Shown here one piece after another: positions 1 through 4,871 of a stretch of 10,468 nt of DNA. Both the position numbers and the translations under genes were made by a program. Every line of letters starts with the position of its first letter. The stretch's first letter is position 1. The notes under the pieces were generated by a model that made no database searches, was not told the DNA's origin, and saw only the letters and a list, made by a program, of their open reading frames with translations. This DNA comes from an uncultured Lachnospiraceae bacterium (GTDB lineage Bacteria > Bacillota > Clostridia > Lachnospirales > Lachnospiraceae), in contig CAJUEY010000063.1 of assembly GCA_910585825.1 (NCBI GenBank), positions 1 through 10,468 on the forward strand, in the 5' to 3' direction.

Positions 1-2
1 CT

Positions 3-695
3 GCATTTATTCAGGCTTTATGCCCTGATTTTGGATGGGAAGTTTGAGTCAATAATAAGTTGATGATACTTGTGGAGGCGCAGTCAACATGGACAGTGAA
101 TATTTTAGTAAGAATTTTGCTGTATCTGGCGCAAAGCTATCACGAATATTTTCAGCGTACCAGCCAAGACTATTACAAAAGCAAGAAAGTAAAAATGCCA
201 AAGCCTGAACTTTATGTGATTTTTACGGGAAACAAAGGGAGGAAACCCGATAAAATATCTCTGTCTAAAGAATTTTTTGAGGGTGCGGATATAGACATTG
301 AGGTAAAAGCAAAGGTTATCTATGAAAGCGATACAGACGACATTATCAATCAATACATTATTTTCTGCAAAGTTTTTAACGAACAGACAAAACAGCACGG
401 AATGACGCAAAAGGCAGTTACAGAAACAATCCGCATATGCAAGGACAGGAATGTTTTAAGGGAATATTTAGCGCAGAGAGAAAAGGAGGTTGTGACGATT
501 ATGATGAGTTTGTTTGATGAAGAACAGATTATGAAGTCGTTTATCAGAAGTGAAAGGCATGATGAAGCTAGAGAAACAGCGGAAAGAATGATAAAAATGG
601 GAAAGCTGTCACTTGATGAAATCGCACTATGTGTTCCCTCATTATCATTAGACGAATTAAAGGAACTTGAAGCGGAGGTTATGCAATTAGCGTAA
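3..695 (+). pseudogene. PD-(D/E)XK nuclease (Rpn/transposase-like) family gene, 5'-partial, with in-frame stop
   Basis: The intact open part runs from a TTG at 60 (next ATG at 63) to TAA at 693-695, 211 codons. It resembles the C-terminal two thirds of Lachnospiraceae PD-(D/E)XK proteins annotated as Rpn-type recombination-promoting nucleases or putative transposases. What I recognise is ILVEAQSTWTVNI (an ExQ active-site variant), the stretch KKVKMPKPELYVIFTG, the stretch ETIRICKDRNVLREYL, and the acidic LSLDELKELEAEV tail. Upstream in the same frame, positions 3-44 encode AFIQALCPDFGWEV. The only in-frame stop, TGA at 45-47, is followed directly by VNNKLMILVEAQ. The family normally has coding sequence there, with a catalytic Asp upstream of ExQ, so this looks like one nonsense mutation and not a gene start. 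No ribosome binding site precedes 60. The 5' end lies outside the window. If expressed from 60, the product would lack the first catalytic segment. Family assignment is from recalled sequence resemblance; exact subfamily uncertain. Confidence 0.72.
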
Positions 696-734
696 TCAAT
701 CATATCAATCAAAATCAAATATAGTAACAGCGTT

Positions 735-773
735 AGAGCATATAGGAACTGAAATCTATATGCTCTATTTTTT
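735..773 (+). terminator. Intrinsic terminator after the nuclease fragment
   Basis: A perfect 11-bp inverted repeat, AGAGCATATAG at 735-745 and CTATATGCTCT at 756-766, encloses a 10-nt loop. It is followed by A and six T residues (767-773). It lies 40 nt after the stop of the nuclease fragment and directly before the ribosome binding site of the TnpW-like gene. There is no matching T-run on the other strand, so it acts on + strand transcripts. Confidence 0.85.
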
Positions 774-790
774 GCCATTAAGGAGGAACA

Positions 791-991
791 ATGGGCGACA
801 ACATTCAGACCAACACCACAGGGCGATTAACGCCCTGTTTACAACAAAAGATTGATAAGACAAGGTATTTAGTCGAGGTACACTTCTCTGATACAAGCAC
901 CCAAAGCGTAGAAGACAAGCTAAGGCGTGTCATTCTCCATGACTTAGAACATGAAAAACAGGACAGACCAAGAAAAAGTAATGAAAAATGA
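791..991 (+). CDS. TnpW-family transposon-encoded protein
   Basis: A 66-residue protein preceded by AAGGAGG at 780-786, 4 nt from the ATG. Residues about 15-50 (TPCLQQKIDKTRYLVEVHFSDTS and the following EDKLRRVI) match the pattern of the TnpW family: a conserved KIG-TTY-V-VHFS segment followed by an EDKI-RLI helix. The founding TnpW is encoded on the mobilisable transposon Tn4451, and relatives are scattered over integrative elements of Clostridia. Its molecular function is not established. No recombinase, relaxase or TnpV-like gene accompanies it here, and a terminator sits immediately upstream, so it is probably a leftover of an integrative element or has been placed under read-through transcription. 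The C-terminus (EKQDRPRKSNEK) is polar and probably disordered. Family call is from motif resemblance. Confidence 0.72.
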   Translation: MGDNIQTNTTGRLTPCLQQKIDKTRYLVEVHFSDTSTQSVEDKLRRVILHDLEHEKQDRPRKSNEK

Positions 992-1157
992 TGAATACAT
1001 CCTTGATAAGCAGCAACAGGATATTGACAAAAGAATGTCATCATTTTCTTTGATTCCAAAATGTAAACAAAGACAAACTTTATGTAAAATATATCTGACA
1101 AAAAGCTATTGCAGTGGTATGCTGTGTTTAGAAAATAAAAATCAAAGGAGTGAATGA
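951..1157 (+). CDS. Small hypothetical protein, doubtful
   Basis: An open frame of 68 codons begins inside the TnpW-like gene and ends 1 nt before the next ATG. No Shine-Dalgarno sequence precedes the ATG at 951 or the alternative ATG at 981 (start MKNDEYILDK). I do not recognise the product. It contains a basic, Cys-containing segment, KCKQRQTLCKIYLTKSYC, and a DKQQQDIDKRM stretch, which look protein-like and not random, so it may be a remnant of a mobile-element gene. Against it being expressed, its 3' end carries an extended -10 promoter (1095-1123) and the ribosome binding site of the following gene. Confidence 0.3.
   Translation: MKNRTDQEKVMKNDEYILDKQQQDIDKRMSSFSLIPKCKQRQTLCKIYLTKSYCSGMLCLENKNQRSE
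1095..1123 (+). promoter_or_regulatory. Sigma-A promoter with extended -10, upstream of membrane protein/XRE operon
   Basis: CTGACA at 1095-1100 and TATGCT at 1118-1123 are separated by 17 bp, with a TG at 1115-1116 giving an extended -10 (TGGTATGCT). Transcription would start near 1129, leaving a leader of about 30 nt that holds AAGGAG at 1145-1150, 8 nt before the ATG at 1159. This position suits a small operon autoregulated by the XRE protein encoded second, but I see no clear inverted-repeat operator. Confidence 0.6.
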
Positions 1158-1158
1158 T

Positions 1159-1703
1159 ATGGGAAGTCATGAGGTTGGATATTTAATTGGAGTTATGGTG
1201 GATTGGTAGTCGGTCTTTTGGCTGCAGCGATGTTTTTGAAATTTATCAAGAAGGACCATTCCTGGAAATGTAAATATGATGAAAGGCAGGAGCTGGTTCG
1301 GGGGAGAGGGTTTAAGTATGGATTTTTTACTATGCTGGCTTATCAATGGGGTTATATTGTATACGGGGAGTTTTTGGAAAAGATTGCTATACGGGAAGTG
1401 GTTATGACGTTTGGGATAGTTCTTGGTCTTGTAGTTTATGTTTCCTATGCAGTTTTAAACGAGGGGTATTTTTCTTTGAATGAAAATCCGCGGCGCGTTG
1501 TGATTCTATTTGCAATCATTGCTGCAGGCAATCTCCTGATTGGGCTTGCGCAAATTCCGTTGGGGCGTTTTTTTGTAAATGGAGTGATTTCGTTTCCGGC
1601 AGTAAATGTGATGCTGGGATTGATGATGCTGTTTGTGTTGATTCTGTTGTTTGTGAAAAGATTCTGTAAGAAAGAATCAGAAGAAGGGCAGGAGGACGAA
1701 TGA
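1159..1703 (+). pseudogene. Multi-pass membrane protein paired with XRE regulator; apparent 1-bp frameshift near the 5' end
   Basis: The natural start is ATG 1159, which has AAGGAG 8 nt upstream and reads MGSHEVGYLIGVMV before hitting TAG at 1207-1209. The body of the protein (KFIKKDHSWKCKYDERQELVRGRGFKYG onward) lies in the next frame, open from 1203 to TGA 1701-1703. Adding one base around 1198-1202, for example GTGGGATTG in place of GTGGATTG, restores one continuous hydrophobic first helix running into LVVGLLAAAMF. About five membrane segments follow from hydrophobicity: the N-terminal one, then those around YGFFTMLAYQWGYIVYG, VVMTFGIVLGLVVYVSYAVL, VVILFAIIAAGNLLIGLA and the C-terminal VMLGLMMLFVLILLFV. 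A conserved-looking KCxYDERQxLxRGxGFKYGFF segment lies on the first loop. Similar proteins next to small XRE regulators are familiar in Firmicutes, but their function is unknown. Either a real inactivation, a slippage site or a sequencing error is possible. Translation from the TTG at 1203 is unlikely because it lacks a ribosome binding site. Confidence 0.7.
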
Positions 1704-1906
1704 AGAATTTGAAACTGAAGGCAGCGCGGGCGGGGCTTGATTTGTCCCAGCAGGAGCTGGCAGAGAAAGTCGGCGTGTCAAGACAGACCATAAGCGCCAT
1801 TGAAAAGGGAGATTATAATCCCACAATTAATCTCTGTATTGCAATATGCAGGGTTTTGGGGAAAACATTAGATGAGTTGTTTTGGAAAGAGGAAGAGGAG
1901 CGGTAA
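1700..1906 (+). CDS. XRE-family helix-turn-helix transcriptional regulator
   Basis: A compact 68-residue, single-domain DNA-binding protein of the Cro/CI (HTH_3) type. The helix-turn-helix spans about residues 16-36, with helix 2 in QQELAEKVGV and the recognition helix in SRQTISAIEKG, then the typical Y-NPT-NLCIAI and LGKTLDELFW ending. This is the short YozG/Xre-like form that usually represses its own operon together with an adjacent membrane protein gene. The ATG overlaps the stop of the upstream gene (ATGA at 1700-1703), so the two are translationally coupled. The frameshift in the upstream gene would stop its ribosomes early (1207) and could lower expression of this regulator. GGGCAGGAGG at 1686-1695 supplies its own ribosome binding site. 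Family identification is firm; the target is inferred. Confidence 0.92.
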   Translation: MKNLKLKAARAGLDLSQQELAEKVGVSRQTISAIEKGDYNPTINLCIAICRVLGKTLDELFWKEEEER

Positions 1907-1937
1907 AAGAAAGTAATTTTCTTTTTCCGGCGAAACC

Positions 1938-1966
1938 TTGTCAATAAAATATGGAACCAGTATAAT
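1938..1966 (+). promoter_or_regulatory. Sigma-A promoter for the HD hydrolase-glycosyltransferase-hemB run
   Basis: TTGTCA at 1938-1943 and a perfect TATAAT at 1961-1966 are separated by exactly 17 bp. The start of transcription would be near 1973, about 18 nt before the preferred ATG at 1991. It lies in the 78-nt gap after the XRE gene and is the only convincing promoter before hemB. Confidence 0.82.
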
Positions 1967-1990
1967 GAGTGAAAGAAAGGGAGGATGCTC

Positions 1991-2449
1991 ATGATATATA
2001 CTCCATTAGTACAAAAGGCGATGAAAACGGCCTATGAAGCACACCATGGACAGAGTGACCAAAGCGGTGTTCCCTATATTTTTCACCCATTTTATGTGGC
2101 GGAGATTCTCTGCCGTGTTATGCCGGAAGAAACGCCGGTCTGCGCGGCATTGCTCCATGACGTGGTGGAGGATACCGATCTTACACTGGAAGAACTGGAA
2201 AAGGAATTTCCAAAAGAAGTGGTAAAGATCGTCGCTCTGTTGACACATACACCGGGAGAAGATTATTTTGCTTATATACAGAAGTTGAAGAAAGATCCCA
2301 TTGCAAGAAAAATCAAGATTATGGATTTACATCATAATATGGATGAGAGCAGATTGAATGGGTGCACGGGTGTGACAGACAACCAGAAAAAGTGGTGGCG
2401 CATCAAGTATAAAAAAGCGCTGGATATACTGATGGACAAGGATTTGTAA
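1991..2449 (+). CDS. Stand-alone RelA/SpoT-like HD-domain phosphohydrolase
   Basis: A 152-residue single-domain protein of the HD_4 type, like the hydrolase half of Rel/SpoT and the stand-alone MESH1/small alarmone hydrolases. With start 1991 the metal-site residues are His32 (YIFHPFYVAEIL), His56-Asp57 (AALLHDVVEDT, which also supplies the Glu60-Asp61 pair) and Asp112 (KIMDLHHNM, aligned with ADRLHNM of Rel). No synthetase or TGS/ACT domain is present. It could hydrolyse (p)ppGpp or a related nucleotide; the substrate is not shown by sequence. The usual Arg-Leu after the last metal Asp is replaced by Leu-His, which leaves room for another substrate. I chose ATG 1991 over ATG 1985 because GGGAGG at 1979-1984 is 6 nt from 1991 but touches 1985. 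It is the first gene of a promoter-proximal run with 18 nt to the next gene. Function inferred from family. Confidence 0.85.
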   Translation: MIYTPLVQKAMKTAYEAHHGQSDQSGVPYIFHPFYVAEILCRVMPEETPVCAALLHDVVEDTDLTLEELEKEFPKEVVKIVALLTHTPGEDYFAYIQKLKKDPIARKIKIMDLHHNMDESRLNGCTGVTDNQKKWWRIKYKKALDILMDKDL

Positions 2450-2467
2450 TGAAATGGGGGTGTAGAA

Positions 2468-3646
2468 ATGCGTATTTTAGTATATAAATGGAAAGCGTAT
2501 AATTATGCAGACATCTGCGAGGCATTTTCGGATCTTGGATATGAATATGTGACGGTAGAGCAGGATTTGGATCACTATGATGAAGATACAGCATTTGAAG
2601 GAAAACTGGCAGATATTATTCAAAAAGAAAACTGCGGTATGGTTTTTACGGTAAATTATTTTGCCCTTGTTACAACAGTCTGTATGAAAATGCGCATTCC
2701 ATATGTTATATGGACTTGCGATAATCCGCTGATTAGCATGTATCATCAAAAAGTATTTCAACCCTGTAACTATTTTTTCACTTTTGACCAGACCAATTAT
2801 ATGGAATTTAAGGGCATGGGTCTGGATCATATCTGGTACCTCCCTCTGGCAGTCAATACGAAGAGAATCCGGTATCTGATAGAGAACTGCGATGATCTGA
2901 TTGCATATCAAAATGACATTGCTTTTGTAGGGAGTCTTTATGAGCGGAATAGTTATGACAGGCTCAGGCCGGAGCTGCCGGAATATTTAAGAGGGTATTT
3001 TGATGCGGCAATCTGGGCGCAGCAGTGTATTAATGGAGGCAACATTTTAGAAGAAATGCTGACAGTGCCTGTTTTAGAAGAACTGCAGCAGTATTTTAAA
3101 TTAGAAAAATCCAAGGATTCTTTTTCGGATCTGGGACTTATTTTTTCTACTACGGTTTTGGGGTTTAAGACAGCGGCAGAGCAAAGACGGCGGGCATTGC
3201 TGGAGCTTTCTAAAAAATATGCAGTAACAATTTACAGCAACAGCGATACCAGAGAGTTGTTTCGGGTGCGCTACGGCGGCTCTCTGGATTACTGGAGCGA
3301 AATGCCGAAGGTGTTTGCAGCGTCGAAAATCAATTTGAACTTTACAATTCCTAATATTAAAAGCGGTCTGCCTTTGCGGATTTGGGATGTGCTGGGCAGC
3401 GGGGGGTTTCTGATGACGAATTTTCAGGCGGAAATCCCCTACTATTTGAAAAACAAAGAGGACCTGGTTTGTTTTGAGAGTGTGGAGGAGCTGATTGAGC
3501 TTTGCGGATATTATCTGACCCATGAAGAGGAACGGAGGCAGATTGCTGAAAACGGTTACAAAAAAGTTGCGGAAGCTCATACCTATGAGAAGCGGATTGT
3601 GCAGATGATAGAGGTTGTAGAAGGCGGAATGGATGCATTCCGATAA
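2468..3646 (+). CDS. CgeB-like glycosyltransferase (GT-B fold)
   Basis: A 392-residue cytoplasmic protein without signal peptide or membrane segments. The N-terminal half resembles the DUF3880/CgeB N-terminal domain (MRILVYKWKAYNYADICEAF, CGMVFTVNYFALV, PYVIWTCDNPL and FTFDQTNYMEFKGMG). The C-terminal half, from about residue 220, resembles the glycosyl transferase group 1 domain, with YAVTIYSNS, SKINLNFTIPNIKSGLPLRIWDVLGSGGF around residues 290-314 (Trp306) and a C-terminal helix ending YEKRIVQMIE. The nucleotide-sugar-binding part of such GT-B enzymes lies in this second half. Relatives are associated with spore coat maturation (CgeB) or with surface glycan and glycoprotein assembly; donor and acceptor cannot be told from sequence. 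The start has only a weak ribosome binding site (GGGGGTG), which fits translation following on from the HD gene 18 nt upstream. Confidence 0.82.
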   Translation: MRILVYKWKAYNYADICEAFSDLGYEYVTVEQDLDHYDEDTAFEGKLADIIQKENCGMVFTVNYFALVTTVCMKMRIPYVIWTCDNPLISMYHQKVFQPCNYFFTFDQTNYMEFKGMGLDHIWYLPLAVNTKRIRYLIENCDDLIAYQNDIAFVGSLYERNSYDRLRPELPEYLRGYFDAAIWAQQCINGGNILEEMLTVPVLEELQQYFKLEKSKDSFSDLGLIFSTTVLGFKTAAEQRRRALLELSKKYAVTIYSNSDTRELFRVRYGGSLDYWSEMPKVFAASKINLNFTIPNIKSGLPLRIWDVLGSGGFLMTNFQAEIPYYLKNKEDLVCFESVEELIELCGYYLTHEEERRQIAENGYKKVAEAHTYEKRIVQMIEVVEGGMDAFR

Positions 3647-3664
3647 AAAAGAGGGAGAGACAAT

Positions 3665-4648
3665 ATGGATCAGAAAAACAGGCCCCGGCGTTTAAGAAGT
3701 AATCCGGTATTGCGGAAAATGGTCAGAGAAACGAGGATGGATAAGTCTTCCCTGATTTATCCCATGTTCATCATAGAGGGAGAAAATATCAAAGAAGAAA
3801 TTTCTTCTATGCCGGGACAATACCGTTACAGCATAGACCGAATGGGGGAAAAATTAGAAGAACTTTCAGACACGGGAGTATCTTCCGTTATGTTTTTCGG
3901 AATTCCGGAGCACAAAGACGAAATAGGCAGCATGGCGTATGCCCGGGACGGAATTGTGCAGAAGGCATTTGAAAAAGCAAAAAAAGAATATCCGGATTTC
4001 TATTTGATCGGAGATGTCTGCATGTGTGAATATACCTCCCACGGGCATTGCGGCATACTATGCGGACGGGATGTAGATAACGATAAGACGCTGGAATATC
4101 TGGCAAAAACAGCCGTTTCCCAGGTTCAGGCGGGAGCAGATATGGTGGCGCCTTCCGATATGATGGACGGCAGAGTGGCGGCAATCCGAAAAGCTTTGGA
4201 TCAAAATGGATTTTTGCATACACCGGTTATGGCCTATTCTGCCAAATTTGCATCCTCTTTTTATGGACCTTTCCGGGATGCAGCAGACAGCGCGCCGGCA
4301 TTTGGAGACAGGAAAACCTATCAGATGGATTTTCATAACCGGAGGGAGGCAGTCAAGGAGGCTCTTTTGGATGTAGGAGAGGGAGCGGATATTGTTATGG
4401 TAAAACCGGCTATGGCATATGCAGACTTGATTTGCGAGATCAAAGAGAGTGTGAATATTCCGGTGGCCGCTTACAGTGTCAGCGGAGAATATGCTATGGT
4501 CAAAGCAGCGGCGCAGGCCGGATGGATTGAAGAAGAAAAGATTTTGTGTGAAATGGCAGTGTCAGCTTATCGGGCGGGGGCGGATATTTATATTACGTAT
4601 TTTGCGAAAGAGCTGGCAGGGTGTATGGACAGAGGGGTGATTGGATAA
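3665..4648 (+). CDS. hemB: Delta-aminolevulinic acid dehydratase (porphobilinogen synthase)
   Basis: HemB condenses two 5-aminolevulinate molecules to porphobilinogen, the first common tetrapyrrole intermediate for heme, siroheme and cobalamin; it is a cytosolic homo-octamer. The 327 residues match the usual length. The zinc-site cysteines are Cys119, Cys121 and Cys129 in DVCMCEYTSHGHCG, so this is the zinc-dependent class. The two active-site lysines are Lys194 (YSAKFASSFYGPFR) and Lys247 (MVKPAMAY, the Schiff-base lysine), at nearly the same numbering as in E. coli HemB. PSDMMDGRVAAIR and the C-terminal YFAKELA are also typical. GAGGGAGAG precedes the ATG. It is the last gene of the HD-glycosyltransferase-hemB run (18-nt gap). 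No other tetrapyrrole gene is in the window, so the end product, perhaps cobalamin in this kind of organism, is inferred. Confidence 0.97.
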   Translation: MDQKNRPRRLRSNPVLRKMVRETRMDKSSLIYPMFIIEGENIKEEISSMPGQYRYSIDRMGEKLEELSDTGVSSVMFFGIPEHKDEIGSMAYARDGIVQKAFEKAKKEYPDFYLIGDVCMCEYTSHGHCGILCGRDVDNDKTLEYLAKTAVSQVQAGADMVAPSDMMDGRVAAIRKALDQNGFLHTPVMAYSAKFASSFYGPFRDAADSAPAFGDRKTYQMDFHNRREAVKEALLDVGEGADIVMVKPAMAYADLICEIKESVNIPVAAYSVSGEYAMVKAAAQAGWIEEEKILCEMAVSAYRAGADIYITYFAKELAGCMDRGVIG

Positions 4649-4717
4649 ATATTGCTCTGATAATTGTTGTGCAATTTGCCCAAATTAAGAAATGCCCAGA
4701 GAAAACAGTGTGAACAA

Positions 4718-4746
4718 TTGACAAATAATAAGTGACAACGTATAAT
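4718..4746 (+). promoter_or_regulatory. Consensus sigma-A promoter for the GH101 gene
   Basis: A perfect TTGACA at 4718-4723 and a perfect TATAAT at 4741-4746 are separated by 17 bp, the best promoter in the window. Transcription would begin about 4752-4754, giving a leader of about 118 nt before the GH101 ATG. A gene with such a strong core promoter usually needs a repressor or post-initiation control, which fits the structured leader. A short palindrome AATTTG-CC-CAAATT at about 4673-4686 lies upstream and could be an operator, but this is speculative. Confidence 0.9.
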
Positions 4747-4760
4747 AGAAACAATCAAAA

Positions 4761-4834
4761 GGAATAAAATTATGATACAAATAACCTCTCGAATGTAGCA
4801 GTAACACAATCGGTTGAGGTTGTTTGTTTATTCC
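4761..4834 (+). promoter_or_regulatory. Structured 5' leader of GH101 mRNA (possible attenuator)
   Basis: Two stacked complementary pairs can form one long hairpin. GGAATAAA at 4761-4768 pairs with TTTATTCC at 4827-4834. ACAAATAACCTC at 4777-4788 pairs with GAGGTTGTTTGT at 4816-4827, 12 bp with one G-U and a shared base at 4827. A small inner stem CGA/TCG (4790-4792 with 4810-4812) may extend it. A T-rich run (GGGATTTTTTATTTT, 4838-4850) follows after a 6-nt gap, and the gene's AAGGAGG is at 4855-4861. The gap makes it a poor classical terminator. It might act as attenuator, mRNA stabiliser or regulator-binding RNA. It matches no riboswitch class I know. Confidence 0.4.
4772..4798 (+). CDS. 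Possible 8-codon leader peptide upstream of GH101 gene
   Basis: ATG at 4772 opens a frame MIQITSRM ending at TAG 4796-4798. It is preceded by AAAAGGA at 4757-4763 with an 8-nt spacing, and this lies just after the predicted transcription start. The frame runs through the ascending arm of the leader hairpin, so a ribosome translating it would melt the structure. Such an arrangement is seen in translation-coupled attenuation, but a chance ATG this short cannot be excluded. Confidence 0.25.
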   Translation: MIQITSRM

Positions 4835-4871
4835 GTGGGATTTTTTATTTTAAGAAGGAGGTATATTAATT

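Noticed and set aside
350..778. Reverse-strand open frame opposite the nuclease fragment
   Set aside because: The + strand reading matches a known family and ends in an intrinsic terminator; the reverse frame is low complexity (Ser/Leu-rich) and starts within the terminator.
805..1170. Reverse-strand open frame opposite the TnpW-like gene
   Set aside because: The + strand has a good ribosome binding site and a TnpW motif; the reverse peptide is Phe/Tyr/Cys-rich and has no recognisable motif.
1905..1925. Inverted repeat AAAAGAAA / TTTCTTTT after the XRE gene as a terminator
   Set aside because: The stem is almost all A-T pairs with one G-C, too weak for an intrinsic terminator, and the arms are simple purine/pyrimidine runs that arise by chance.
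4649..4717. Terminator after hemB
   Set aside because: CTCTG/CAGAG complementarity has a loop of nearly 40 nt and no T-run; AATTTG-CC-CAAATT has a loop too small to fold. Read-through toward the GH101 gene cannot be excluded.
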